DNA of 64,000 bases from Deltaproteobacteria bacterium HGW-Deltaproteobacteria-15 (GCA_002840535.1 PHBH01000019.1:62001-126000), one strand, 5' to 3'. Positions 46,905 to 56,058 are shown, counted from the stretch's first letter. The notes: generated from the sequence alone by a model not told the origin. Numbers and translations are program-made.

Positions 46905-47229
46905 TTTGTTTGGTTTGTCTGGTTTGTCTGAAAGATGATGCTGGTCCTCGACATGCTTCAGTGATGTCAGACTATGAAAACCTCATGCCTGACCTTGCAG
47001 TCAGCTGGGCTATTCATTGGTCGGTACCAGAAGTACCCTCATGTCAACAACTTGTCATATCTCTCCCGGGAGAAAGTTAAAAAGTTGACTACCTCCCCGG
47101 TATCTCACACCGGATGGCCCCAAGGATGGTCGCGACAGAGTTAGTCGAATTGGAAGCGCATTAATAGATGCCTCGTATTTTGCCCAAATTAAAGGCCTCT
47201 ATCTCCAACGGCTTGCCAGGAGCGGTTGA
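46905..47229 (+). repeat. GTTTGTCTGG repeat and AAGTTGAC phrase; no gene
   Basis: 46902-46930: TTTGTTTGGTTTGTCTGG units. 47038-47105: GTCAACAACTTG and AAAGTTAAAAAGTTGAC with CTCCCCGG, related to the AGTCAACAAGTCAAC phrases at 49998. I see no coding sequence. Confidence 0.5.
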
Positions 47230-47694
47230 ATGAATTACCCTTTTCCCATGGACGCCATTCAAAACCAGACCGACCCTTCGACCCTGGACTCGAGACCCTT
47301 CAAGGAATTGATTCAAACCATTGCCCAGGTGCTCTCGGGCAATGACGGGGTTCTCTTTGCCTATCTATACGGCTCGTCAGCTTCCGGAGAGAAGGGAAGA
47401 GACGTGGATATCGGGATCTTTTCGGAAGAGTCAGGCGATCCCCACCGCTTGTCGTCGGATTTGAAAGTCGCGCTGTCTACGGAAACGGGACTTTCGCCCG
47501 ATGTTTTCGATATCCGCATTCTGAACGGTCTGAATGAGCAGGGAGACCTTTTTGCGCTTCTTTACTTAAAGAATGTGCTCAGCAGCGGCCGGATTCTCGT
47601 CGATCGGGATCCCGATCTGCGCTCCGATTTCCTGGAGCGGTACGGGTCGAGATTTCGTGAGTGCGAAGGGCTCATCCAGGAGGTGCTTGCGTGA
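47230..47694 (+). CDS. mntA: MntA-type nucleotidyltransferase antitoxin, pair 1
   Basis: 154 residues. YLYGSSASGEKGRDVDIGIF is the minimal nucleotidyltransferase motif (GSxxxG...DxD). MntA proteins AMPylate the partner HEPN toxin and so block it. The stop overlaps the GTG of the HEPN gene. No promoter identified. Confidence 0.87.
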   Translation: MNYPFPMDAIQNQTDPSTLDSRPFKELIQTIAQVLSGNDGVLFAYLYGSSASGEKGRDVDIGIFSEESGDPHRLSSDLKVALSTETGLSPDVFDIRILNGLNEQGDLFALLYLKNVLSSGRILVDRDPDLRSDFLERYGSRFRECEGLIQEVLA

Positions 47695-48110
47695 AGGTCG
47701 ATCCGGCCCGCATCAAGAGCAGCCTTTTCGAAATCAGGCGAAACAGCCTGGCACTGAACCAGCTCATCGAACAGAATGAGCTGTCACCGGATTCCGTACC
47801 GCTGAAAGCCGCCAAATACATGCTGATAGAACTGGCCGAGGCGATTTCCAATACCATCCAGCATATCCTGGCAAAGGAAAAAGGAATTGCGGTTTCGGGC
47901 TATATCGACACGGTTGTCAAAGCGTATGAACACGGGATCATTTCCGAGGACCTTTTCCAAAGGTTGAAGCCTTTCTTCGATTTTAGGAACAGCTTGATCC
48001 ACCGATATTGGGTTGTCGACGATCTGCGACTGATCGACAACATTCAAGCCGGAAGACATGATTTCGATCATTTCATTGAGGCGGTCGAGGCTTACCTCCG
48101 ATCCGAATAG
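47691..48110 (+). CDS. hepT: HepT-type HEPN ribonuclease toxin, pair 1
   Basis: 139 residues, DUF86/HEPN. The RNase motif Rx4-6H is RNSLIHRYW near residue 101. GTG start in GTGA overlap with mntA and with CCAGGAGG upstream. Helical throughout. Confidence 0.87.
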   Translation: MKVDPARIKSSLFEIRRNSLALNQLIEQNELSPDSVPLKAAKYMLIELAEAISNTIQHILAKEKGIAVSGYIDTVVKAYEHGIISEDLFQRLKPFFDFRNSLIHRYWVVDDLRLIDNIQAGRHDFDHFIEAVEAYLRSE

Positions 48111-48116
48111 CCAATT

Positions 48117-48182
48117 ATTTATCAGATCAGGAACGCGGCTCCTGTGGGACGTAAAGATGAACATCATCCGTATCTCGCGTAG
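48117..48182 (+). pseudogene. C-terminal remnant of a second wbpB-like gene
   Basis: The frame beginning at 48120 reads YQIRNAAPVGRKDEHHPYLA then TAG, closely matching [20 protein letters not shown] at the end of the intact wbpB (44651-44716). Nucleotide changes are mostly silent or conservative. The rest of that gene is gone; MntA/HepT pair 1 lies where it would be. Confidence 0.8.
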
Positions 48183-48225
48183 CCGCATATCAGGAAGTAA
48201 TAACCTGACTAAGTCCCCCCGTATC

Positions 48226-48264
48226 CCTTGAATCTTGCACCATGGATCCTGTATCCTGTACCTC
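48226..48264 (+). repeat. ATCCTGTATCCTGTA leader repeat
   Basis: TTGAATCTTGCACCATGGAT and CCTGTATCCTGTACCTC run directly into the ATG at 48265. Confidence 0.65.
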
Positions 48265-48720
48265 ATGAAGAAACCTGTAAGCAAAATTGCCCGGCCCTCA
48301 GAAAAGGAGCTGGCGCTTGCCCGGCTTTCCAAGAGGTACCGTCTTTCTGCTTTCTATGCCTTCGGAAGCAGGGCCAAGGAGGCGGCGGACATCATCCGGA
48401 CCGGATCCGGGAAGCTTGTGGAAAGCGGTAGCGACGTGGATATTGCGGTATTACCGGATGCTCAGGTCGTATTGAGCGCGAGAGAAAAGGTAGAAATCAC
48501 TCTGGAGATCGAGGAACTGTTGGGTGCGGCCCGGGTGGACCTGGTCATCCTGCCCGAGGCGGATCCCTTTGTGGCCGTAAACGCCATTCGGGGGGAGCGT
48601 GTCTACTGCAGTGATGAGCACCGAGCCGACGAGTACGAGCTGTACCTCTTAAGACGTGCCGGCGATCTCATCCCCCTCGAGCGCGATAGGATCCGCATGA
48701 TCCTCAAGGTAACGGAATGA
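48265..48720 (+). CDS. mntA: MntA-type nucleotidyltransferase antitoxin, pair 2
   Basis: 151 residues. AFYAFGSRAKEAADI then ESGSDVDIAVLPD: the GSR...SDVDIAV nucleotidyltransferase motif with an unusually long insertion between the two halves (about 16 residues). VDLVILPEADPF gives the third acidic residue. The ATGA overlap with the next gene shows coupling. The start is embedded in a repeat leader. Confidence 0.85.
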   Translation: MKKPVSKIARPSEKELALARLSKRYRLSAFYAFGSRAKEAADIIRTGSGKLVESGSDVDIAVLPDAQVVLSAREKVEITLEIEELLGAARVDLVILPEADPFVAVNAIRGERVYCSDEHRADEYELYLLRRAGDLIPLERDRIRMILKVTE

Positions 48721-49175
48721 GCCCGGGCAAGGTGAGCCGTCGGATCGCCGCCGATCGTCTGGCGTGGATAGAGCGAATGCTCGAGGAGATAAATAAGCTC
48801 CCGTTGGGCAGCCTGGAGACTTTTCTTGAAGATAGCCGAAACGTCTTTACCGCCGAGTCCTGCCTCCGGACGTCACTGGAAGCTTTGTTTGATCTCGGCC
48901 GGCATATCCTGGCCAAACGGTTTGGGGTCGGGGTCACGGAATACAAGGAAATTGCCTTCGAGTTGGAGCGGCAAGGAATTCTGCATGCTGACAATGCTGT
49001 CCTCCTCAAAATCCTTGCAGGCTACCGCAACAGGATGGTCCATTTTTACCATGAGATCAAACCAAAGGAGTTGTACGAGATCTGCACAAGGGAGCTGAAG
49101 GATGTCCAGGAGGTGAAGGAGACTCTCCGAAACTGGATCAATGCCAACCCGGGTCACATGGACGAAACGCTCTAG
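48717..49175 (+). CDS. hepT: HepT-type HEPN toxin, pair 2
   Basis: 152 residues. HEPN fold with FLEDSRNVFTAESCLRTSLEAL and the RNase motif YRNRMVHFYHEI (Rx4H). Four-base overlap with mntA. A different subfamily from pair 1. Confidence 0.86.
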   Translation: MSPGKVSRRIAADRLAWIERMLEEINKLPLGSLETFLEDSRNVFTAESCLRTSLEALFDLGRHILAKRFGVGVTEYKEIAFELERQGILHADNAVLLKILAGYRNRMVHFYHEIKPKELYEICTRELKDVQEVKETLRNWINANPGHMDETL

Positions 49176-49268
49176 GGATTTCCCAGGAGTAAGTTAGCAA
49201 AGTCTTTTGACAAAAACACTAATTGAATCAACAATCTTCAGTAAAGTCGGGCAAAGGAGAACCTCCAG

Positions 49269-49505
49269 ATGCTGAAGCCTTTATTTGTAAGAGCCGAGTG
49301 GGACGAGGAAGCAAAGGTATGGGTTGCAACCAGCGACGATATCCCAGGCCTGGCTACCGAAGAAGCCACCATGGAGCGTCTGATTGAAAAGCTGAAGATA
49401 CTTATACCGGAGCTTTTTGAGGCCAATGGCGTGAAGGTCGATCAATCGCTGCCCTTTGAGGTCATGACCCGGCGTTTTGAGGTGACCCACAGAGTTGAAA
49501 ACTGA
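49269..49505 (+). CDS. HicB-like antitoxin (DUF1902)
   Basis: 78 residues. WDEEAKVWVATSDDIPGLATE is the partial RNase-H-like fold of DUF1902/HicB proteins. It shares its last base with the start of the HicA gene. No DNA-binding tail, so regulation may be different from classical HicB. Confidence 0.82.
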   Translation: MLKPLFVRAEWDEEAKVWVATSDDIPGLATEEATMERLIEKLKILIPELFEANGVKVDQSLPFEVMTRRFEVTHRVEN

Positions 49506-49699
49506 TGGTAGACTACTCTAAACCGCTGAAGCAACACCTGCGCGAGGCCGGTTGTGAGTTTGAAAGGCAGGGGAAAGGTGACCACGAGATCTGGTACAGC
49601 CCTATTACCCATATCCGGTTCGCAGTCGATACACACATCAAATCACGCCATACCGCTAACGCAGTTCTGAAACAAGCGGGATTACCAAAGAAGTTCTAG
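49505..49699 (+). CDS. hicA: HicA-type mRNA interferase toxin
   Basis: 64 residues. LREAGCEFERQGKGDHEIWYSP contains the catalytic His of HicA (GDHEIW) in the dsRBD-like fold, and the end HTANAVLKQAGL is typical. Toxin gene second, following the DUF1902 gene. Confidence 0.86.
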   Translation: MVDYSKPLKQHLREAGCEFERQGKGDHEIWYSPITHIRFAVDTHIKSRHTANAVLKQAGLPKKF

Positions 49700-49875
49700 A
49701 CCCTTTCCGCAATTGGGCAGGCCAAATCGAAGAGAAAGTCAACATTTCACTTTCAACAACAAACTGTCTGCGTCCCAGCGGCTCTGCGCGAGAACCAGAT
49801 TTACTTTCTTACCAGCTCGTTTCACATATTTCCACAATTTGCGCCTTTGCGGTTTCATAAGCGTCATAGCCTACG

Positions 49876-49942
49876 CGGCGATGGCGGTTACGTGAGAATC
49901 CTATATTTATTAGCTGATGTACGTCCCCCATTTTTCACGTGT
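49876..49942 (+). repeat. direct repeat flanking MntA/HepT pair 3, left copy
   Basis: CGGCGATGGCGGTTACGTGA and GTACGTCCCC: 53 of 55 bases match 51141-51195. 49700-49875 holds degraded CTCTGCG and TTGCGGTTTC pieces and no gene; 49943-50168 holds CGTGTTCATCCGTG, GTCAACAAGTCAACC and CGTCCCCCTGTTTTCAC phrases. Confidence 0.85.
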
Positions 49943-50168
49943 TCATCCGTGTCCAACAATCTTTGCTGTTGCTAATATCCGACCTCTCAATTCTGGAGTA
50001 AGTCAACAAGTCAACCACGTCCCCCTCTACTGCACATGGGCGTCCCCCTGTTTTCACTTATCCGAGAATCTGAGAAATCTGCCTGCTTGCCAAGGCGTCC
50101 CACTCTATTGAATTTTAACAACCTGGCTGTATAATTCATTTGAAAACCATAGTAAGAGAACCTCTGCC

Positions 50169-50465
50169 ATGCAAATGACCGACCAAGAAATACTGGATGT
50201 CCTGCGGCGTGAGAAGCCGTACCTCCGGGAAAAATACGGACTTCTGTCGGTCGGCCTTTTCGGCTCCTGCGCCAAGGGTGCACAGGGACCTGAAAGCGAC
50301 GTCGATCTACTGGTCGAGTTTGCCGAGCCCCGTTTCGATTCTCTCGCGGGGTTGCAGATATACCTTGAACGCAGACTCGGGAAGCCTGTCGACCTAATAA
50401 GGAAACGGAAGAATCTAGGTAAGCGGTTTGTCAGGCGGATAGAAAAGAATATTCAATATGCCTAA
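50169..50465 (+). CDS. mntA: MntA-type nucleotidyltransferase antitoxin, pair 3
   Basis: 98 residues, the compact form. GLFGSCAKGAQGPESDVDLLVEF is the GS...DxD motif and LGKPVDLIRK carries the third acidic residue. Overlaps hepT by eight bases. Confidence 0.88.
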   Translation: MQMTDQEILDVLRREKPYLREKYGLLSVGLFGSCAKGAQGPESDVDLLVEFAEPRFDSLAGLQIYLERRLGKPVDLIRKRKNLGKRFVRRIEKNIQYA

Positions 50466-50835
50466 AGAGGAAATCATCGATAGCGTGGAGTTGATTGTCG
50501 AATCCATAGGACTGGTCCAGGAGAGATTTTTGAACATAGGCGAACCTGACGATTTTGTGCGTACACCAGAGGGCGTGACTCTTCTTGACGCAATCGTCAT
50601 GAGATTACAGGTGATCGGCGAGTCGGTAAAGCAGATCCAGAAAATCGACTCATCCTTTTTCTTGGCGTATCCTGAGATCGAATGGGAGAAGATCTCTCGC
50701 TTCCGGGATCTGGTTTCACATCACTACGACCACGTTGATCACGAAATAGTTTATGATATCTGCAAAACGCATATCCCACTTTTAATCAAAGCTGTACAGA
50801 GGATGCGCGCTGAAGCTTTCGAAGATCTGTCGTGA
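50458..50835 (+). CDS. hepT: HepT-type HEPN toxin, pair 3
   Basis: 125 residues of DUF86. RDLVSHHYDHVD contains the RNase motif Rx4H. MRLQVIGESVKQI is a typical HEPN helix. The pair is enclosed by the direct repeats at 49876 and 51141. Confidence 0.88.
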   Translation: MPKEEIIDSVELIVESIGLVQERFLNIGEPDDFVRTPEGVTLLDAIVMRLQVIGESVKQIQKIDSSFFLAYPEIEWEKISRFRDLVSHHYDHVDHEIVYDICKTHIPLLIKAVQRMRAEAFEDLS

Positions 50836-51140
50836 CATCCTCTCGCTTTTGAACCGAAGTAGCGAGCGCATTCCCCGCTGCTTGCGGCGGGGTTAGCGAG
50901 CGAGCCAAAACAGATAGAAAGTCCTCGTGAGGTGGAAGATTCCGCGCAACTTACTGCGGGAAGCTTCAACTTAACTTTGCCGTCTTGAAATTCAAACATG
51001 TGATTAAGAAGAAGGCCAAATAGCGAACCAGCTTTGCATGCTGAAAAATCTGAGAAAGTACAAAAGTGAAGGGCGTCCCCCTAAATTTCCCCAGAAAACT
51101 AACAGAATGTCAACAAATCACGAACGTTACACATAGTTCT
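50836..51140. other. gap after the third toxin pair: GCGAGCG hairpin and CGTCCCC phrases
   Basis: 50850-50905 has TAGCGAGCGC, a CCCCGCTGCTTGCGGCGGGG hairpin and AGCGAGCGA. 51068-51082 has GGGCGTCCCCCTAAATT and 51107 GTCAACAAATCACGAACG. No gene seen. Confidence 0.5.
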
Positions 51141-51205
51141 CGGCGATGGCGGTTACGTGAGAATCCAGTATTTATTAGCTGATGTACGTCCCCTATTTTC
51201 ACGCG
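51141..51205 (+). repeat. direct repeat flanking MntA/HepT pair 3, right copy
   Basis: Matches 49876-49942, 1265 bases away. A GTAAGTCACCAAATCAAGAA and CGTCCCTCTTTTTT phrase follows (51258-51295) up to the flippase start. Confidence 0.85.
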
Positions 51206-51304
51206 CTGGTCGCACATTGCGGGGCGCAGCAGAGCGCATCCAGCAAAAGCCGACAGGTGAGTAAGTCACCAAATCAAGAACGTCCCTCTTTTTTACACAA
51301 TTAA

Positions 51305-52756
51305 GTGAAGAACTTAAGGACCAAGATCTTTTCAGGGGTGGGCTGGAGTTTCACATCCCAGATCGTAACCCAGCTATGGACCTTTCTGGTCATGGTGGCT
51401 CTTGCCAGGCTACTGAGTCCACGGGAGTTCGGTCTTGTAGCCATGGTGACAGCCCTTAGTGGGTTTGCCAGCCTTTTTGCTGAACTCGGGTTGGGTGCAG
51501 CTTTAATACAAAAGGAGGAAGTCTCCGATCTCCAGCTATCTTCTGTCTTCTGGCTGAATCTTACCTGCGGGGTGATTTTGTCCTTGATATTTATCTGCGG
51601 AGCATCCCTGATAGCGTCTTTTTACCGTGAGCCCGCTTTATATGGCATAACGATCATAGTTTCCTTTATCTTTATTGCCAACGCCCTTGTCACTGTTCAA
51701 CGTATTTTGTTGACCAGAGAGATGGAATTTCGAACCCTTTCCATAGCCGATGTGATCGCAAGAATATTATCGGGGGTAGCAGTTGTTTTCATGGCAGTTC
51801 TGGGACTTAGCTACTGGAGTCTCGCATGGCAACCCCTCATCATGTCCTGTATTTTGAACCTGATTTTGTGGCGAAGAAGCAATTGGCGGCCGTCGTTTAT
51901 CTTCAGCTTTGCCTCGATTCGGGAGCTTTTAAACTTCGGAGCCAATGTGCTGGGGACCTCCACTTTGGATTACTGGACCCGAAGCCTTGATAAAATTCTA
52001 ATAGGCAAATTTTTTGGATCGGCATCTCTAGGGCTTTATTCACGCGCCCATATGGTGCTTGTCTTCCGGGTCAACAGTCTTTCCCGTATGATTTCCAATG
52101 TTTTTTTCCCGGCCATGTCGAGTATCCGGGACGACAAGGAGAGAGTGAAGCGGGCCTATCTTAAAGCCATCAACGTAGTTACCTTGGTCACGTTTCCTCT
52201 AACCCTGGGTCTTTTTGCAACCTCCCACAATTTTGTGCTGACCTTCTTCGGTTCCCAGTGGGTTGAGATGGTCCCCATACTTCAGGCGCTATCTCTCTTG
52301 GGAATCTCCACAGCCGCCGGTTCGCTAAACGGAGCGATTTTCATGTCCCAGGGCGCAGCACGAGCCCATTTCAGACTTAGTCTGATTCTGAAAAGCCTCG
52401 GCATCTTTGGCGTCATTGTCGGGTTGAAATGGGGGGCTGTCGGAGTGGCACTTTTTTATGGTCTAGTGACGCTTTTCAACACCTATCCCGGGATAACAAT
52501 AGCCGGTCGACTCATCGGAATGAATTATGGAGACTTTATCAAAGCTATTTCGGCGCCATTCCTCTGCTCTCTAACTATGGGAATTTTTGTGATCCTGACG
52601 CCCAGATGGTTGCCCTCGAATCTGCCTTCAGTCGAATTGCTTGGCTTTCAGGTAATGACCGGCGTATTGATCTACTGGATACTTATCGCCGCATGTAAAA
52701 TTGATGGCTACCTTGAAATTGTCCGATACTTCAAAGCCATAAAAGCGGGCGCTTGA
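51305..52756 (+). CDS. wzx: polysaccharide flippase (Wzx/MOP family)
   Basis: 483 residues with about 12-14 membrane helices. The opening VGWSFTSQIVTQLWTFLVMVA and LSPREFGLVAMVTALSGFA are characteristic of lipopolysaccharide/teichuronic-acid exporters (PST family). It moves lipid-linked repeat units across the inner membrane for the polymerase encoded at 60704. GTG start. Confidence 0.92.
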   Translation: MKNLRTKIFSGVGWSFTSQIVTQLWTFLVMVALARLLSPREFGLVAMVTALSGFASLFAELGLGAALIQKEEVSDLQLSSVFWLNLTCGVILSLIFICGASLIASFYREPALYGITIIVSFIFIANALVTVQRILLTREMEFRTLSIADVIARILSGVAVVFMAVLGLSYWSLAWQPLIMSCILNLILWRRSNWRPSFIFSFASIRELLNFGANVLGTSTLDYWTRSLDKILIGKFFGSASLGLYSRAHMVLVFRVNSLSRMISNVFFPAMSSIRDDKERVKRAYLKAINVVTLVTFPLTLGLFATSHNFVLTFFGSQWVEMVPILQALSLLGISTAAGSLNGAIFMSQGAARAHFRLSLILKSLGIFGVIVGLKWGAVGVALFYGLVTLFNTYPGITIAGRLIGMNYGDFIKAISAPFLCSLTMGIFVILTPRWLPSNLPSVELLGFQVMTGVLIYWILIAACKIDGYLEIVRYFKAIKAGA

Positions 52757-52829
52757 ACGAAGTCATCATAATAAAGATATTCTCGGGCCCAGCAAAATCA
52801 GAATTGCTGGGATTCCACCAAGGAGGTGG

Positions 52830-53570
52830 ATGAAACTTGATGTTGTTACCCACGGAAACAGAAGCTTGCTTTCATGCGGAGGCAAAATGCTAGGGCAGTA
52901 CCTAACAAAAATAATAAATATCATTCTTCAGTCCGATAGAACGACCTCGATGGTTCTACATGATCTGCGCAGATTGAGTGCGAGGGTCAGGAACCAAAAA
53001 CAAAACCTCATTCCCGACAAACACTTTTTGCATATCGGGTGCGGCAGGCGTTTTGTGCCTGGATGACTGAATGTCGACGTGGCAGGATCTCAACATGACC
53101 TCGATTTGGCAGTCGGGACCTTACCTTGGGTGGACAATTGCTTCGATGCAATAGTCGCTCAGCAGGTCATCGAACATTTGGAGTTGAAAAGGGAACTGAT
53201 TCCCCTTCTAGGCGAAATGCGACGTTGCCTTAAGCGGGGGGGTGAAATCTGGCTCTGTTGCCCCGACATGGCCAAAATTTGCCGATCCTATGAGCGGGAC
53301 AGGGGCCTGTCGCTGTGGGAAGACACCTTGAATCGTTATCCGGAGAACAAGTGGGGTAAAGAGCCTATCCAACATTATATCAACATGATTTTCAATCAAG
53401 ATGGCGAACATAGAAACTTGTTAGACTTCGAATTGCTTAAGTGGGCGCTTTCAGAGGCCGGGATTGACCAGTGCGAACGGGTCAGCGAGGCAGATCTTTT
53501 GAAGAGGTTTCCAGGGTGGCCAGAGAGGTTCGATGATGCACAATCGGTTTATGTGAGGGCGACTACATAG
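52830..53570 (+). pseudogene. SAM-dependent methyltransferase interrupted by an in-frame TGA
   Basis: One frame spans 52830-53570 with a single stop, TGA at 53064-53066. Before it is HFLHIGCGRRFVPG, the SAM-binding motif; after it LNVDVAGSQHDLDLA, then LPWVDNCFDAIVAQQVIEHL, a normal class I methyltransferase. Homologues have Trp at this site (PGWLNVD), so TGG to TGA is the simplest explanation. Either the gene is dead, the base is an assembly error, or the UGA is read through. Confidence 0.75.
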
Positions 53571-53650
53571 TCACATCTTTCAGGCAGCATGAAACGGCCA
53601 TACATCCGGCAACCCAGTCGTCCATTTAACCGAAATAGTCGTAAGTTTTC

Positions 53651-54868
53651 ATGATTAAAAGCAAGCCGCGCGTCGCCTATGTGATGAAAACCTTCCAGGG
53701 TGGGGGGATGGCGAATATTGCAGCCCGAATTGCCAGCCATTTACAGGATAAATACGACTTTTTTTTCATTGCAACCGAAGTCTCGCAGGCCAATGCCCAA
53801 TTCTACAAGTTGGGTACTGTACTCTTTGCAGAGGGTAATTACTGGCGCCTGTTTAATCTGCTGAAGAAATACAACGTGAATATTGTCCAGTATAGTAATG
53901 AGCGGATATATGCCGATGCCGCTTTGGCTGCGGGAATTCCAGTGGTCATTGAGCGAACCGATGGCCTCAAAAACGGTCAGGCTTTGCGCTGCAAAAAAGG
54001 GTTGAACGCGGTGATCGCCTCTACGTCCGGAACGGTCGGTCCTATTTCGCAGATGATTGAAAAGGACAAGATCCACCTCATATACAATGGTGTCGATCTG
54101 GAGGATTATCGAAGCGGCCCCATCGATCGGCTAGGATTTCCAGACGATGATATTCTAATAGGGAGAGTTTCCGTCTTTCACCCTGGCAAAAATATCGGCA
54201 TCCTTATAGATGCCGTACGAGATCTCGTTAAACGTTATCCGAAGGCTCGGCTGGTTCTAGTCGGTGGGAATTCCACCCTGCCTGGATCGGTTGATGAAGA
54301 CCGTGCCCTGAGAGAACGCGCAAAAGGGATCGAAGACCATGTAGTTTTTACCGGGCCATTGGAGGATCCTAAAAGAGTAATTCGCGGCTTCGATATTGGA
54401 ACTTGCGTTTCAATGCACGGTCATGAGGGCATCCCAAATTCCCTGATGGAATGCATGGCGGCTGGGAAACCTGTCGTTTCTACTAATGTTGATGATGTCG
54501 CGGAGCTTGTCAGTCATGGCGATTCAGGCTTTCTTTTTCCTGATGGTGATCTGGAGAGTTTAGTCAATGTTCTTGAACGTCTTATCGTAAATCCTGGTTT
54601 GAGATTGCAAATGGGGGCGCGCGGTCTTGAGCATATAAAGAATCATTTCAATTTGCCTGTCCAGGCACAAGTATACGGTGCCCTATACGATTCACTCCTG
54701 CATGAGCCTTCCTCCTTATTTGAGTTACGGATAAAGAAAACCAAGTACTTAATCAGGTTTGTCTCTGGTGTCGTTTGGCGAAATTGGGCTCCGGGGTGGC
54801 TGAAGAAAGCATTTTTAAAAGCAATTAAGGCGTCTAGCCTTTTGCTGATTCAGGTCGGTGGCTCATAA
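53651..54868 (+). CDS. glycosyltransferase family 4
   Basis: 405 residues, GT-B fold. N-terminal YVMKTFQGGGMANIAARI holds the glycine loop; C-terminal RVSVFHPGKNIGILIDAV and HGHEGIPNSLMECMAAGKPV hold the E-x7-E-like donor site. The C-terminal 50 residues are basic and hydrophobic, suggesting membrane association. Sugar unknown. Confidence 0.9.
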   Translation: MIKSKPRVAYVMKTFQGGGMANIAARIASHLQDKYDFFFIATEVSQANAQFYKLGTVLFAEGNYWRLFNLLKKYNVNIVQYSNERIYADAALAAGIPVVIERTDGLKNGQALRCKKGLNAVIASTSGTVGPISQMIEKDKIHLIYNGVDLEDYRSGPIDRLGFPDDDILIGRVSVFHPGKNIGILIDAVRDLVKRYPKARLVLVGGNSTLPGSVDEDRALRERAKGIEDHVVFTGPLEDPKRVIRGFDIGTCVSMHGHEGIPNSLMECMAAGKPVVSTNVDDVAELVSHGDSGFLFPDGDLESLVNVLERLIVNPGLRLQMGARGLEHIKNHFNLPVQAQVYGALYDSLLHEPSSLFELRIKKTKYLIRFVSGVVWRNWAPGWLKKAFLKAIKASSLLLIQVGGS

Positions 54869-54877
54869 GATATACTT

Positions 54878-56047
54878 ATGAAATTAGCTTATATCGTTGA
54901 AAACTATGGGGTTATGAGTGAAACGTTTGTTGCCGATCTCATCGATGGGATTGCCCAAAGAGGACTTCAGGTACGAGTGTTTGAAAATGCGCAAATGGCT
55001 GGCTGCCATCCTCCCCGAGGCAATTTCGAGGTCATCCAGACAGGATTTACATCCAGATACAATGGCTTGATTGTCTGGTTGGGACGCGCAGGCAGAATTT
55101 TATTCAATGCCCATCACCTATCTTCCCGTCTGCGAGGACGTGTTTCCCATCATGCATTGCTTCAGCCATTAAAGTCTTTTAGTCCGGATGTTGCCTACAT
55201 TGATCACGGGAACAACGCAGTGCTGGTGAGATCAGCCCTGAAGGCCTTGGAGATTCCTTATGTGGTGCACTTCCATGGCCGGGATGCTTCCCATCTTTTC
55301 GGCTCGAAGGTTTATGCCGAGCAGCTTGAAGACGTTTTTGCCGATTCGGCCGGGATGATCGTGGCCTCCGGTCATATCCGCCGACGCCTGATTCTTGCTG
55401 GATGCCCCGATGAGAAGATTCATCTGATCCCCCTCGGAGTGCAGGTCGATAAAATTCCGGAGCCGGATTGGGCCAGCAGGCGGTCGATCAAACCCTCCGT
55501 GGTTCATCTGGGTCGTTTGGTAGAAAAAAAGAATCCTCTGGCGCTGCTGCACGCATTCAGCATCGTGAAGAGCCAGGTGCCGGAAGCGACTCTAACCATT
55601 ATTGGTGACGGACCCCTGCGTGCACCGGTGGAAAGGCGAATCCGCGAACTCGGGTTGACCGATTCGGTATCGCTAACGGGAGCCCTGCCCAATGACAGGG
55701 CGCTTGCCGAACTGGCGAGACACAGCCTATACGCCCAGCATTGCGTCACCGATTCCAGCGGTGATCAGGAAGGGTTCAACATTTCTTTCCTGGAGGCCGC
55801 CGCGAGCGGCCTGCCCGTGGTTTCGACTCTGCACGACGGCATTCCCGAAAACGTCGTCCATGGGGAGACGGGATTTCTGGTGCCGGAATACGATTACGAA
55901 TCCATGGCCGAGCGTATGGTGCAACTCCTCAGGGATCCTGCCCGGATGGAAGCCATGGGGCGAGCCGGTAGAGATCGTGTCGCATCGAAATTTCAGTTCG
56001 CTCATCGGGCGGACAGGATTGTCTCTCTGCTTCGCAGGTTGTCATAG
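54878..56047 (+). CDS. glycosyltransferase family 4
   Basis: 389 residues. VVHLGRLVEKKNPLALLHAF and EGFNISFLEAAASGLPVVS are the GT4 core; the set resembles colanic-acid WcaL-type enzymes. Nine bases after the previous gene. Confidence 0.92.
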   Translation: MKLAYIVENYGVMSETFVADLIDGIAQRGLQVRVFENAQMAGCHPPRGNFEVIQTGFTSRYNGLIVWLGRAGRILFNAHHLSSRLRGRVSHHALLQPLKSFSPDVAYIDHGNNAVLVRSALKALEIPYVVHFHGRDASHLFGSKVYAEQLEDVFADSAGMIVASGHIRRRLILAGCPDEKIHLIPLGVQVDKIPEPDWASRRSIKPSVVHLGRLVEKKNPLALLHAFSIVKSQVPEATLTIIGDGPLRAPVERRIRELGLTDSVSLTGALPNDRALAELARHSLYAQHCVTDSSGDQEGFNISFLEAAASGLPVVSTLHDGIPENVVHGETGFLVPEYDYESMAERMVQLLRDPARMEAMGRAGRDRVASKFQFAHRADRIVSLLRRLS

Positions 56048-56058
56048 GAACGAATTTA

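Noticed and set aside
53064-53066. Selenocysteine codon
   Set aside because: The aligned residue is Trp rather than Cys, and I could not fold a convincing SECIS hairpin just downstream; kept only as an open question.
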